From positions 1 through 64,000 of the forward strand of contig JACJXV010000012.1 in the NCBI GenBank assembly GCA_020636445.1: a stretch of DNA of 64,000 nucleotides, given 5' to 3'. Under the pieces are notes generated by a model. That model saw only the letters and a list, made by a program, of their open reading frames with translations. It was not told the origin of the DNA and ran no database searches. Each line of letters begins with the position of its first letter. The stretch's first letter is position 1. The DNA comes from Lewinellaceae bacterium. Lineage in GTDB: Bacteria > Bacteroidota > Bacteroidia > Chitinophagales > Saprospiraceae. The position numbers and the translations under genes are program-made. Below are positions 8,591 to 19,830 of the stretch, piece after piece.

Positions 8591-11500
8591 ATGAAGAACC
8601 AAAATAATGAAGTCTGGATTGGGGTCGAACAGCTGACCAACGACCCTGCTTATCTGGAATCAGCTAATCAAGAGTTTCATGCGCTTCCGCTGGCCGAATC
8701 GCTGGAGCAAGCTTCAACACTGGAGTTGACCAGTAACCGTCGGGATTTTCTGAAGTACCTTGGTTTCGGTCTGGGTGCAGCTACGCTGGCTGCCAGTTGT
8801 GAAATTCCGGTCCGTAAAGCCGTACCTTATGTAGTTAAGCCGGATACGATTGTTCCTGGTGTTGCTACGTATTATGCTTCCAGCTTTGTACAGGGTGGCG
8901 ACTATTGTTCTATCCTGGTCAAGACGCGTGAAGGTCGCCCGATTAAAATTGAAGGCAACTCCCTGTCGAGTGTTACTAAGGGGGGAACCAGTGCCCGGGC
9001 GCAGGCCAGTGTACTGAGTCTGTACGATACCAACCGTATTGATGGTCCTTACCGGATTAAGAACGGTGCTATCGATCGTCCGTCCAGCCGGGCTAAGAAA
9101 GGTCCGGGTTGGGCAGCTATTGACGGAGAAATCATGGGTAAGCTCCAGGCTGGAAGCCGGGTGCGCATCCTTACGAATACTTTACTCAGCCCGACCACCA
9201 AGCAGGCCATTGCTGATTTTACGGAAAAATTCCCCAATACCCAGGTAGTTACCTATGATCCGGTGTCTGCCTCGGCGCTGTTGGAAGCCAATGCGCAATG
9301 CTTCGGAGAAGCGGTAGTGCCTAACTACCAATTCGATAAGGCGGATGTTATTGTAAGCTTTGAGGCTGATTTTCTGGGCACCTGGATTTCGCCGGTTGAA
9401 TATGCCAACCAATACGCGAAGAATCGGACCATTAAGGATGCCAAGAAAGCCCGCATGTCGCGCCACATTCAGGTGGAAAGCCATATGAGTCTGACCGGCT
9501 CCAATGCCGATAACCGGATTATGGTAAAACCATCGGAGCAGGGAGCGGCCATTATTGCGTTGTATAACGAAGTAGCTGCCCTGACTGGCGGAACCAGTGT
9601 TTCTGGTGCTAAACTCGCCGCTGAGAAAGCAAATAAACTGAAGAAAGTTGCCAAGGAACTCGTTGATGCCCGTGGTAAGGCATTGGTGGTTTCCGGCTCC
9701 AATAACCTGGGAGAACAGGTGCTGATCAACGCCATCAACATGATGGTAGACAGCTACGGAAATACAATCGACCTGGGCAATGCTTCGATGCAGCGCCAGG
9801 GGATCGACAGCCAGGTGCAGAACCTGATCCGCGAAATGAAAGGCGGCCAGGTAGATGCCTTGTTGGTACTGGATGGTGCCAACCCAGCGTGGGATCTTCC
9901 CAATGCCGACCAGTTCCGCGATGGCATGAAGAAAGTAGGCCTGAAAGTCTCTTTCTCCATTCTTCCGAACGAAACGACGGTGTTGTGTGATTATGCAACG
10001 CCAACCAATCACTTCCTCGAAAGCTGGGGTGATGCGGAAGCCAAGCGTGGACATTACAGCTTGATTCAGCCTACTATTGCGCCGTTGTTCGATACCCGGC
10101 AAACGGAAGTAAGCTTGCTTACCTGGGCCGCCAGTGAAAAACTGGATGCTGCGGCTGAGCAACCGATGTATGCATATCTGGCTGCACAGTGGGCTGCCAA
10201 GATGTTCCCGCAACAAACGAAATTTGCAACCTTCCAGGCGTTCTGGGATAGCACGCTGCACGACGGCGTGTTCGAAGTACCCCAGGCACCACGCGCAGGA
10301 TATACCTTCGCTGGCGATGTCGCTGCTGCTGCTGGCAAAGTGCGCAAGCCGGCTAACGGTGGTATGGAGATCAGCTTCTTTGAAACGGTAAACATGGGCG
10401 GCGGGCAATATGCCAATAACCCATGGTTGGCGGAAATGCCGGATCCGGTAGCACGTACTACCTGGGGCAATTACCTGGCTATCCCCGTAAAATGGGAAGG
10501 TGGTAACAGCTTCAAGTCACTGAATAACCTCAATGGCCGGGAAATCTACGGCGAAGCCGATATGGTGGACGTAGAGATTGGCGGTAAGAAACAAACTGTA
10601 ACCGTTGTTCGGCAGTTCGGTCAATTGGAGGATACTGTTGGTTTGGCTATTGGTTTTGGCCGTGAACTGACGGGCTACATGGGCAAAGCCCTGGGCGAGC
10701 AGGTAGGTGTGAATGCCTATCCCTGGTTGTCTATTGACGGCAACGGCAATACGCAGTACTACGCAACCGGCGTAACCGTTTCGGAAAGAGTAGGGAAGGA
10801 CGACTTCTTCGCCTGTGTCCAGTACCACCACTCGATGGGGGTTACCGGAATCGATCCGAAGACCGGCAAAGAAATTAACGTTGACGAAAAAACGTCGATG
10901 ACCCTGGGCGCTGGCTATCAGGGAGGTATCGTTGATCGTTCGATTATCTATAAAGCGAATCTGAGCGAAATTGACGAACTCGTACACCATGTAGAAGAGC
11001 GCCGGGCGGAAGCCAAGGAACTCAACTCTAAGTCGCTGTATCCTTACGATCAGTACGAAGCGGAGAAATACAGCCAGGGCCACTGGTGGGGAATGCACGT
11101 TGATTTGAACGCCTGTATTGGGTGTGGCGCCTGCCAGGTAGCCTGTATCGCGGAAAACAACGTTCCGGTAGTAGGTAAGCACGAAGTAGGCCGCCATCAC
11201 GAGATGGCCTGGTTGCGCATCGACCGCTACTTCTTCGGAGACTACGAAAACCCGAATGTGGTTTACCAGCCGATGATGTGCCAGCACTGTGATAATGCGC
11301 CCTGCGAAAACGTTTGTCCGGTGGCAGCTACTCCACACAGCTCGGAAGGTCTCAACCAGATGACGTATAACCGCTGTATTGGTACGCGTTACTGTGCAAA
11401 CAACTGTCCTTATAAGGTGCGTCGCTTCAACTGGCTGGACTATACAACGGCGGATTTATTCCCTGTGAATGAGCCTAAAGTGAACGATGAAGCACTGCCT

Positions 11501-11845
11501 TTCGGTGCTGACAACCTGACCCGGATGGTGCTTAACCCCGATGTAACGGTGCGTTCGCGCGGGGTAATTGAAAAGTGTAGCTTCTGCGTACAGCGCATTC
11601 AGGAAGGCAAACTGACCGCCAAGCGGGAAGGCCGTCGCCTGAACGATAATGACGTGAAGACAGCTTGCCAGACGGCTTGCCCAACAGGAGCAATTGTCTT
11701 TGGTGATCGCAACGACAAGCAGGGTAACCTGGGTTCGCGCCTGGATAACCCGTTGAACTACATCGTTTTGGAAGAAACGAATGTACGTTCCTCGGTGAAT
11801 TACACTGCGAAGGTCGTTAACCGCGACGAAAAATTGGATGCCTAA
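8591..11845 (+). CDS. actB: Alternative complex III subunit ActB (molybdopterin-oxidoreductase-like plus Fe-S domain)
   Basis: This 1084-residue fusion has an N-terminal extension of about 48 residues, then a Tat-type signal (RRDFLK at 50-55) with a lipobox-like LAASC ending at Cys70. The molybdopterin-oxidoreductase-like domain fills about 75-770; in this family it lacks the cofactor. A ferredoxin-like domain follows from about 830, with four Cys clusters: CIGCGACQVAC, CQHCDNAPCENVC, CIGTRYCANNC and a CSFC...CQTAC pair. These suit three 4Fe-4S and one 3Fe-4S centres. It carries electrons from the quinol site towards ActA on the periplasmic face. It lies 55 bp after actA. Confidence 0.95.
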   Translation: MKNQNNEVWIGVEQLTNDPAYLESANQEFHALPLAESLEQASTLELTSNRRDFLKYLGFGLGAATLAASCEIPVRKAVPYVVKPDTIVPGVATYYASSFVQGGDYCSILVKTREGRPIKIEGNSLSSVTKGGTSARAQASVLSLYDTNRIDGPYRIKNGAIDRPSSRAKKGPGWAAIDGEIMGKLQAGSRVRILTNTLLSPTTKQAIADFTEKFPNTQVVTYDPVSASALLEANAQCFGEAVVPNYQFDKADVIVSFEADFLGTWISPVEYANQYAKNRTIKDAKKARMSRHIQVESHMSLTGSNADNRIMVKPSEQGAAIIALYNEVAALTGGTSVSGAKLAAEKANKLKKVAKELVDARGKALVVSGSNNLGEQVLINAINMMVDSYGNTIDLGNASMQRQGIDSQVQNLIREMKGGQVDALLVLDGANPAWDLPNADQFRDGMKKVGLKVSFSILPNETTVLCDYATPTNHFLESWGDAEAKRGHYSLIQPTIAPLFDTRQTEVSLLTWAASEKLDAAAEQPMYAYLAAQWAAKMFPQQTKFATFQAFWDSTLHDGVFEVPQAPRAGYTFAGDVAAAAGKVRKPANGGMEISFFETVNMGGGQYANNPWLAEMPDPVARTTWGNYLAIPVKWEGGNSFKSLNNLNGREIYGEADMVDVEIGGKKQTVTVVRQFGQLEDTVGLAIGFGRELTGYMGKALGEQVGVNAYPWLSIDGNGNTQYYATGVTVSERVGKDDFFACVQYHHSMGVTGIDPKTGKEINVDEKTSMTLGAGYQGGIVDRSIIYKANLSEIDELVHHVEERRAEAKELNSKSLYPYDQYEAEKYSQGHWWGMHVDLNACIGCGACQVACIAENNVPVVGKHEVGRHHEMAWLRIDRYFFGDYENPNVVYQPMMCQHCDNAPCENVCPVAATPHSSEGLNQMTYNRCIGTRYCANNCPYKVRRFNWLDYTTADLFPVNEPKVNDEALPFGADNLTRMVLNPDVTVRSRGVIEKCSFCVQRIQEGKLTAKREGRRLNDNDVKTACQTACPTGAIVFGDRNDKQGNLGSRLDNPLNYIVLEETNVRSSVNYTAKVVNRDEKLDA

Positions 11846-11862
11846 TTGACCATTATAACGGT

Positions 11863-11875
11863 GGGGGAGACCCCC
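11863..11875 (+). other. Small G/C hairpin between actB and actC
   Basis: Five G (11863-11867), AGA, then five or six C (11871-11876) can form a compact hairpin 18-30 bp after the actB stop. It is followed by only four T, so termination is doubtful; RNA processing or stabilisation is possible. Confidence 0.35.
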
Positions 11876-11897
11876 CGGCTTTTATAAAACAATACTT

Positions 11898-13310
<1,413 letters not shown>

Positions 13311-13354
13311 TCGCAGTAAACGCTGATTTGCAGATTTAAAAAGGAAGAACCATC

Positions 13355-13882
13355 ATGAATCAACATAAAGAAGTTCTCTACGGGTTGTACGACGATGAGG
13401 AAGTATTGCTCAAAGCCGTACGCAAAGCCAAGAGTGATCACCTGGATATTATGGATGTCTTTTCTCCATTTCCGGTTCACGGGTTGGATGATGCGCTGGA
13501 GTTGACCGAAAGCCGTCTCCACATCACGGGCTTCATTTTTGGAGCTATCGGAACACTGACCGCCTTTTTGTTTATGACTTGGGTGTTCACCCGCGACTGG
13601 CCTATCATTTTCGGGGGTAAGCCGTATTTTTCGGCACCGGCATTCATTCCGATTACCTTCGAATTAACGGTTCTTTTCGCATCCATCGGGATGGTCGTAA
13701 CCTTCTACACCATCTGCGGGATGGGACCTGGTGTTACGAACCCTACGCTCGATGATCGGATTACGGACGATAAATTCTGTATTGCTTTTGATGTAACGGG
13801 TGCTGAAGCCAAGCAGGTGGATAAATTACGTGCGTTCTTAAGTTCCACGGGAGCTGGAGAAGTTAACGCCAAAGAAATTTAA
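13355..13882 (+). CDS. actD: Alternative complex III subunit ActD (DUF3341)
   Basis: This 175-residue protein of the DUF3341 family begins with a soluble domain opening on KEVLYGLYDDEEVLLKAVRKA and the conserved VFSPFPVHGLDDALEL. Two membrane helices follow (about 57-80 and 98-125). ActD is a structural membrane subunit of the complex without known cofactors. It lies between actC and actE. Confidence 0.94.
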   Translation: MNQHKEVLYGLYDDEEVLLKAVRKAKSDHLDIMDVFSPFPVHGLDDALELTESRLHITGFIFGAIGTLTAFLFMTWVFTRDWPIIFGGKPYFSAPAFIPITFELTVLFASIGMVVTFYTICGMGPGVTNPTLDDRITDDKFCIAFDVTGAEAKQVDKLRAFLSSTGAGEVNAKEI

Positions 13883-13925
13883 TCCCCGCCGCGGGCATTC
13901 TGAAAAATGACGAAAAATCGGTAGC

Positions 13926-14810
13926 ATGAAATCTATCAAAAATATCTTCTTCATTCTGGTTGCGGTAGTGGTTTTGCACTCCTGCTCACCGGCCGGCGGT
14001 AACTCTGCAGGCCACGAGTATATGCCGGATATGGCACACCAGGTAGCTTATGAGGCGAATACCTACTATACCTACAGCCATAACTCCTGGGATGAGGAAA
14101 GTACAATAAGCCGTCGGGATCTTTCCCAGCCACGCTTACCTGTCAATGGAACAGTACCACGTGGGTATGCAGGTTTGTTTTTCGCTGGTGATGGCGCTGC
14201 AGATCAGGAAAAAGCCCTGTTGCATGGGGGCAACCAGATCAACGCGATCGCTGTACCGGTCAATGGCTACGTGCCCTTCTACTATGCTAATAATGAAGAT
14301 GAGCGCACTCGTGCATCGAATGATATTCAAGCAAACCCATTTCCGATCACCCAGAAGGGCTTGGAGCAAGGTAAACTGCTGTATGATATCAACTGTGGTA
14401 TCTGCCATGGAGAAAAAGGTGACGGAGCTGGGTATCTGGTTCGCGATCCTAACCCGGCAGCGGGTGATCCTGGTGGCGTTTACCCGGCAGCACCAGCCAA
14501 TTTCCTGCTGGATACTTTCCTGAATAGTTCCAACGGACGTTACTACTATGCTATCATGTATGGTAAGAACGTCATGGGGGGCTATGCCGATAAACTTAGC
14601 TATGAAGAACGCTGGGAAGTAATTCACTATATCCGGGCGTTACAAGCGGCCGAGAAAAAGCTGGTTTACTCCCCGGATGCCAATACCTTTAATCCGGTGT
14701 ATGGCACCCCGGCTAAGCAAATGGAACGCCTGGCTGCTGCCGCTCCGGTTACGGATGCTGCGCCGCCTGCCGGACCCGCTGCTAACCACGGACAAGGTGG
14801 TAACCACTAA
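13926..14810 (+). CDS. actE: Alternative complex III subunit ActE, monoheme cytochrome c lipoprotein
   Basis: This 294-residue lipoprotein has a signal ending in VLHSC (acylated Cys about residue 20) and a single heme site, CGICH at 157-161. A distal Met ligand is likely in the MYGKNVMGGYADKLS region. The extended N-terminal half (YMPDMAHQVAYEANTYYTY) is typical for ActE. It probably passes electrons from ActA to the oxidase CuA site. The C-terminal 40 residues are a low-complexity Ala/Pro/His tail. Confidence 0.93.
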   Translation: MKSIKNIFFILVAVVVLHSCSPAGGNSAGHEYMPDMAHQVAYEANTYYTYSHNSWDEESTISRRDLSQPRLPVNGTVPRGYAGLFFAGDGAADQEKALLHGGNQINAIAVPVNGYVPFYYANNEDERTRASNDIQANPFPITQKGLEQGKLLYDINCGICHGEKGDGAGYLVRDPNPAAGDPGGVYPAAPANFLLDTFLNSSNGRYYYAIMYGKNVMGGYADKLSYEERWEVIHYIRALQAAEKKLVYSPDANTFNPVYGTPAKQMERLAAAAPVTDAAPPAGPAANHGQGGNH

Positions 14811-14850
14811 TTGAACCCAATCGCATACTTATATAAATAGCCGAAACGAG

Positions 14851-16122
14851 ATGAACCAATTCACTTTCGAGGCCAAACAAAAAACAGTTCTCACCGGATT
14901 CATGATCCTGGGGTTGGTGTGCCTGGCCATTACCTTCTTCACGGATGATGCTTTGCACACCCGGTTTTGGACAAATTACCTGCATAACACCGTATTTTTT
15001 ACGGGTATCGCACTGATGTCGTTGTTCATTATGGCTGCATTCACTACTGCCTGGGCCGGCTGGTATGTGGGCATGAAACGCATCTGGGAAGCCTATTCCA
15101 TGTTCCTGATTCCTGGGCTGGGCTTATTGTTAGTGGTGATTCTGGGCCTCTGGGGGCACTTGCATCATCTTTACCACTGGGCAGATGCTGAAGAAGTAGC
15201 TCAGGATGCTGTCCTGACGGGCAAAGCTTCTTTCCTCAATAAGAGCTGGTATACCTTCGGTACCCTGATCATTGTAGGTATGTGGATTTTCTTTGCCTAT
15301 AAGATCCGGCAGATCTCCATTGACGAAGATGCCAATGGCAAAGGATTTGCGGATAACTTCCGGCACCATCGGCGCATCCGGGTTTTCTCTGCTATCTTCC
15401 TGCCGATTGCTGGTTTCTCCAGCGCAGCGATGATCTGGCAGTGGATTATGTCTGTCGATGCGCACTGGTATAGCACCATGTTCGCCTGGTACACCGGCGC
15501 AAGCTGGTTTGTGGCAGCTATGGCATTGACTATTCTATTGCTCATCTACCTGAAAGGATTGGGTTATTTTGAACATATTACCCAGGATCACCTCCACGAT
15601 TTGGGTAAATTCCTGTTTGCGTTCAGTGTATTCTGGACTTACCTGTGGTTCTCCCAGTATATGTTGATCTGGTATGCTAACGTTGGGGAAGAAACGGTTT
15701 ATTTCTTCGAGCGGATGCAGAACTATAAGTTTTTGTTCTTTGCAAACTTGGTAATCAATTTCGCATTGCCCTTCCTGGTGTTAATGCGTAACGATAACAA
15801 GCGGAAGAATGGCCCAATGGTCTTTGCAGCTATCATGGTTTTTGTAGGTCACTGGCTTGATTTCTTCCTGATGATCAAACCGGGTACCCGCCATACGGCG
15901 ATGGAAGCCTTGGGAGGCCATGGAGATCACGCTGAACATGCCATTTCTTTTGCCATGGGATATACGATTCCTGGCCTGTTGGAAATTGGAACCATGCTAG
16001 GCTTTTTGGCCTTCTTTTTCTATGTGGCCTTGAACCAGTTGACGAAAGCGTCGCTCGTTCCAAAAAATGATCCTTACATCAAAGAAGCCACACATCACCA
16101 CGTGTGGCCTTATATAGAATAA
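14851..16122 (+). CDS. actF: Alternative complex III subunit ActF (NrfD-like membrane protein)
   Basis: This 423-residue membrane protein is the second NrfD-like subunit, with about ten helices. Characteristic segments are WQWIMSVDAHWYSTMFAWYT, WTYLWFSQYMLIWYANVGEE and GHWLDFFLMIKPG. It packs against ActC in the known complexes; whether it binds quinol itself is unsettled. Its C-terminus is HHHVWPYIE. It is the last act gene, followed by a 102-bp gap with a candidate internal promoter and then coxB. Confidence 0.94.
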   Translation: MNQFTFEAKQKTVLTGFMILGLVCLAITFFTDDALHTRFWTNYLHNTVFFTGIALMSLFIMAAFTTAWAGWYVGMKRIWEAYSMFLIPGLGLLLVVILGLWGHLHHLYHWADAEEVAQDAVLTGKASFLNKSWYTFGTLIIVGMWIFFAYKIRQISIDEDANGKGFADNFRHHRRIRVFSAIFLPIAGFSSAAMIWQWIMSVDAHWYSTMFAWYTGASWFVAAMALTILLLIYLKGLGYFEHITQDHLHDLGKFLFAFSVFWTYLWFSQYMLIWYANVGEETVYFFERMQNYKFLFFANLVINFALPFLVLMRNDNKRKNGPMVFAAIMVFVGHWLDFFLMIKPGTRHTAMEALGGHGDHAEHAISFAMGYTIPGLLEIGTMLGFLAFFFYVALNQLTKASLVPKNDPYIKEATHHHVWPYIE

Positions 16123-16176
16123 TTCTAAACAAGAATAGCGATTGATCCTGAAGTGGCCTGCGTTGTTTAGAAGGTG

Positions 16177-16184
16177 TAATTTTG
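16177..16184 (+). promoter_or_regulatory. Candidate internal promoter before coxB
   Basis: TAATTTTG at 16177-16184 matches the -7 consensus exactly. The -33 element is weak. A start near 16188 would leave about 37 nt before coxB, allowing the oxidase genes to be expressed apart from complex III. Confidence 0.45.
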
Positions 16185-16224
16185 GGAGACCTCAATTGAT
16201 CGAAACGAACTTAAAAGGAAAAAA

Positions 16225-17715
16225 ATGACTGGCTTACTCGCGCTACTGAGCGTAATATTAATTGCCATCATCGCTGTACAGATTGGCAAGGTGTCAGAAC
16301 TGGCAGCCAAGATTCGCGGTGAACAGGAAATGCAGGATGCGACCAATCGTCGCCAGGGGAACTACATGATGATCTTCATGATCCTGTTCCTGGTTTTTGT
16401 GATTGGTATTTCTGTCTACTATCAGAACTATATGCTGGGGTTCGGTCCGCACAAATCGGCATCTGAGCATGGAAGTTCATTGGACAGCCTCTTCAAGGTC
16501 ACTACCTTCTTCACCGGGATAGTATTTTTTATCACCCAGATCCTGACCTTCTATTTTGCCTGGCGTTACCGCGGCCGGCACGGAGCGAAGGCAAAATTCA
16601 TGCCCCACGATAACAAGTTGGAGATCGTTTGGACGGTTATTCCGGCGGTGGTCATGACTTTCCTGGTTGTTGGTGGTCTGGATGCCTGGAACGAAGTAAT
16701 GGCTGATATCAAGCCTGATGAAGAGGTCCTGGAAATTGAGGCTACAGGCTTTCAGTTCGGTTGGAACTTGCGTTACCCGGGCCCTGATGGCCTGATTGGC
16801 GAGAAGAACTTCCGGATGATTGATGCTTCCAATCCGTTGGGTCAAAACTGGAAAGACGAAAAGAACGTCGACGACTTTTTGGCTACGGAGTTAGTATTGC
16901 CGGTAGGGCAGAAGGTCCGGGTGCGTATTACCGCCCAGGATGTACTGCATAACTTTTACCTCCCGCAATTCCGGGTGAAGATGGATGCCGTTCCGGGGAT
17001 GCCGACGTACTTTGTTTTCACGCCTACGAAAACGACGGAAGAATACCGGATGGAATTACGGAAATATCCGGAGTATAATGTTCCCGATCCGAACGATCCG
17101 GAAAAAATGCTCTGGGAAACCTTCGACTACGAATTGGCATGTGCTGAGCTTTGTGGCAAAGGGCACTATTCGATGCGTCGTCTGGTACGGGTCGTTTCTC
17201 CGGAGGAATATGCAGATTGGGCGGCTACGCAGCCATCATACTACCTATCCAACGTTCGGTTTACCGATGCGGATCCCAACAAAGACAAGCTGTTTGATTC
17301 GGAGATTAACGCCCGGAAAGCAGAATTCCAACAGGGATTAGATCAGGCGCTGTCGGCTACGGATGCTGCCGCTAAGCGGGTAGCTCTCAAATATGTAAGC
17401 TTCACTACTGGCGGTGCGGAATTGACGCCGCTGTCGAAATATGAACTGGACAACCTGGCCGAGGCAATGAGCAAGAATGCCGCTATGCGGGTTGAGCTTG
17501 CCGGTCATACGGATAGCGAGGGAGATGATGCTATGAACCTGGCACTGTCAGAAGAACGGGCAACTGCCGTTCAAGCTTACCTGGTGAGCAAAGGCGTTGA
17601 TGCTTCCCGCCTGGTAGCACGCGGATATGGCGAAACTCAGCCAACCGATACGAATGATACGGAGGCTGGCCGGGCAAATAACCGCCGGACGGAGTTCCGG
17701 ATATTAGCGCAGTAA
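16225..17715 (+). CDS. coxB: Cytochrome c oxidase subunit II fused to a C-terminal OmpA-like domain
   Basis: This 496-residue protein has hydrophobic segments at about 2-22, 47-66, 88-113 and 133-153. A CuA cupredoxin domain follows with the upstream His in DVLHNFYLPQFRVKMD and the CuA motif CAELCGKGHYSM from about residue 306, so all CuA ligands are present. After a linker rich in Lys, Ala and Asp (about 345-388), residues 389-496 form a full OmpA/MotB-type peptidoglycan-binding domain: VSFTTGGAELTP, VELAGHTDSEGDD, LSEERATAVQAYL, GYGETQPTDTN and a terminal RANNRRTEF. Both domains face the periplasm, so the fusion is topologically sensible. It implies that the oxidase is tethered to the cell wall. 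The reading frame is continuous with no sign of a misjoin. Confidence 0.93.
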   Translation: MTGLLALLSVILIAIIAVQIGKVSELAAKIRGEQEMQDATNRRQGNYMMIFMILFLVFVIGISVYYQNYMLGFGPHKSASEHGSSLDSLFKVTTFFTGIVFFITQILTFYFAWRYRGRHGAKAKFMPHDNKLEIVWTVIPAVVMTFLVVGGLDAWNEVMADIKPDEEVLEIEATGFQFGWNLRYPGPDGLIGEKNFRMIDASNPLGQNWKDEKNVDDFLATELVLPVGQKVRVRITAQDVLHNFYLPQFRVKMDAVPGMPTYFVFTPTKTTEEYRMELRKYPEYNVPDPNDPEKMLWETFDYELACAELCGKGHYSMRRLVRVVSPEEYADWAATQPSYYLSNVRFTDADPNKDKLFDSEINARKAEFQQGLDQALSATDAAAKRVALKYVSFTTGGAELTPLSKYELDNLAEAMSKNAAMRVELAGHTDSEGDDAMNLALSEERATAVQAYLVSKGVDASRLVARGYGETQPTDTNDTEAGRANNRRTEFRILAQ

Positions 17716-17828
17716 AATAGAGTTATAGCACAACCTCGGTTGGTTTTAAACAATCGTCGGTTGACCTTGTTGAAAACTAGCGGGTGTGCACAATGATTAA
17801 CACCCAGGGAATTTATAAAAAATTGGCA

Positions 17829-19688
17829 ATGGCTACAGTAGTAACAACACCACGCACGGAAGAAGATGTGCTGATCGAACAACTAGGCTATGATGATCAT
17901 TTTCATGATCACCATGATGGCGATAAGTTCCGGTCTAATTTTCTGACGACTTATGTTTTTAGCCAGGACCACAAGATTATTGCCAAGCAGTTCCTGATCA
18001 CAGGGATGTTTTGGGCAGTCATCGGCGGTCTGATGTCTTTGATATTCCGCCTTCAGTTGGGCTTCCCAGAGGAAAGCATGGCTTGGCTTAAGCCCGTATT
18101 GGGCAAATGGATTGAAATCAATCCGGATTCAGGAATGGGTTCTCTTTCTCCTGAATTCTACTACGCACTGGTAACCATGCACGGGACCATTATTGTGTTC
18201 TTCGTCTTAACGGCGGGCTTGAGTGGTACCTTCAGTAACCTGTTAATTCCATTGCAGGTAGGTGCTCGTGATATGGCCTCTCCACTGCTGAACATGATGT
18301 CTTACTGGTTCTTCTTCCTGGCTGGTTTGGTCATGTTTGCTTCCCTGTTTCTGAGCACAGGCCCCTTTGCGGGTGGCTGGACGGCCTATCCGCCGTTGAG
18401 TGCACTTCCTCAGGCGAGTAGTGGCTCGGGTGCAGGTATGACCTTGTGGCTGGTCAGCTTGGTTTTCTTTGTGGTTTCAGTATTATTGGGAGGTATCAAC
18501 TATATTACTACGGTTCTGAACCTGCGTACCAAAGGGATGACGATGTGGCGGTTGCCACTGACCATTTGGGCTTTTTTCATTACTGCCATTATTGGTCTGC
18601 TGTCCTTTCCTGTATTGGCTTCTGCCTTCTTCCTGGTTATGTTTGACCGGGGCTTAGGTACGAGTTTCTTCCTCAATGAAATTTATATCGGTGGTCAGGC
18701 GCTTGACCATGTTGGGGGTTCCCCGGTTCTCTACCAGCACTTGTTCTGGTTCCTGGGCCACCCTGAAGTATATATCATCATTTTGCCAGCCATGGGTATT
18801 GTTTCTGAGGTACTGTCGGTACACTCGCGGAAGCCTATCTTTGGCTACAAGGCGATGGTGTTCTCTATTTTGGCGATTGCCTTCCTATCGTTCATCGTAT
18901 GGGCCCACCACATGTTTATGTCGGGGGTTAACCCATTCATCTCCAACTTCTTCGTAATTTTCACGTTGATCATTGCGGTGCCTTCGGCAGTAAAAGTGTT
19001 CAACTGGATCGCTACGATGTACGGAGGTAATGTGCGGTTCACTGCCGCCAGCATGTTCGCTATTGGTTTCGTTTCGATGTTTATTTCCGGAGGTTTGACC
19101 GGGATCTTCCTGGGTAACTCCGCTATCGATATTCAGTTGCACGATACCTACTTCGTAGTTGCTCACTTCCACATTGTAATGGGGGTAGCAGCGTTCTTTG
19201 GGATGTTCGCCGGTGTTTACCATTGGTTCCCGAAAATGTATGGTCGCTTTATGAACGAAACCCTGGGCAAGGTACATTTCTGGGGAACGATCATCGGAGC
19301 TTATGCTATTTTCTGGCCTATGCACTACACCGGTTTGGCAGGTGTTCCACGGCGCTATTACCGTTTTGATACCTTCCAGACGTTCTCGCACTTTGATGAA
19401 CTGAACAAATTCATCACCATTGCGGCAATCGTTACCTTCGCCTTCCAGTTGTTGTTGGTGATCAACTTCTTCTACAGTATCTGGAAAGGGAAGAAAGTCA
19501 CGGTACAAAATCCATGGGGTGCGACTACCCTGGAGTGGACGACTCCGATTCGCCCGGGGCATGGCAACTGGCCTGGTAAAATTCCAGCAGTACAGCGTTG
19601 GGCTTACGATTACGGTAAGGATGGTAAAGAGTTCATCCCGCAGATTCAGCCCCTGGCGGAAGGAGAAGCGGATGGCGGAGATCATTAG
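17829..19688 (+). CDS. coxA: Cytochrome c oxidase subunit I
   Basis: This is a 619-residue protein from the ATG at 17829, with an alternative ATG at 17784. Twelve or more helices carry the heme a/a3 and CuB ligands: the His in HGTIIVFFVLTAGLSG, the GHPEVY His-Tyr pair, WAHHMF for CuB, and HDTYFVVAHFHIV for hemes a3 and a. It performs oxygen reduction and proton pumping. Ahead of the first helix lies an acidic, His-rich stretch (DDHFHDHHDGDK). It directly follows coxB and ends before a hairpin that separates it from ctaB. Confidence 0.97.
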   Translation: MATVVTTPRTEEDVLIEQLGYDDHFHDHHDGDKFRSNFLTTYVFSQDHKIIAKQFLITGMFWAVIGGLMSLIFRLQLGFPEESMAWLKPVLGKWIEINPDSGMGSLSPEFYYALVTMHGTIIVFFVLTAGLSGTFSNLLIPLQVGARDMASPLLNMMSYWFFFLAGLVMFASLFLSTGPFAGGWTAYPPLSALPQASSGSGAGMTLWLVSLVFFVVSVLLGGINYITTVLNLRTKGMTMWRLPLTIWAFFITAIIGLLSFPVLASAFFLVMFDRGLGTSFFLNEIYIGGQALDHVGGSPVLYQHLFWFLGHPEVYIIILPAMGIVSEVLSVHSRKPIFGYKAMVFSILAIAFLSFIVWAHHMFMSGVNPFISNFFVIFTLIIAVPSAVKVFNWIATMYGGNVRFTAASMFAIGFVSMFISGGLTGIFLGNSAIDIQLHDTYFVVAHFHIVMGVAAFFGMFAGVYHWFPKMYGRFMNETLGKVHFWGTIIGAYAIFWPMHYTGLAGVPRRYYRFDTFQTFSHFDELNKFITIAAIVTFAFQLLLVINFFYSIWKGKKVTVQNPWGATTLEWTTPIRPGHGNWPGKIPAVQRWAYDYGKDGKEFIPQIQPLAEGEADGGDH

Positions 19689-19763
19689 CAAATAAAGGAG
19701 GCGTGCGCTGGCGGGAAACGCTTGCTGGTGAGTTCCTCCTGAACAAATAAATATTTTCACCTG

Positions 19764-19811
19764 AGGGAGGTAATTTTGGCAGGTCAGTAAACCCTCAAAA
19801 ATTACCTCCCT
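19764..19811 (+). terminator. 14-bp inverted repeat after coxA, possible attenuator
   Basis: Arms at 19764-19777 and 19798-19811 pair perfectly around a 20-nt loop. No T-run follows. Instead a TAnnTTTG promoter element starts at 19818. The hairpin may end or thin out the act-cox transcript before ctaB. Confidence 0.5.
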
Positions 19812-19817
19812 TCACTA

Positions 19818-19825
19818 TACTTTTG
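19818..19825 (+). promoter_or_regulatory. TAnnTTTG element 5 nt before the ctaB start
   Basis: TACTTTTG at 19818-19825 is followed by 5 nt and the GTG start. By the usual spacing the transcript would begin about 2 nt before the start codon, which means an essentially leaderless mRNA. Confidence 0.5.
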
Positions 19826-19830
19826 GGGCA

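Noticed and set aside
9182..10408. 408-codon minus-strand open frame opposite actB
   Set aside because: It is a shadow of ActB; the translation is rich in improbable runs and has no family features.
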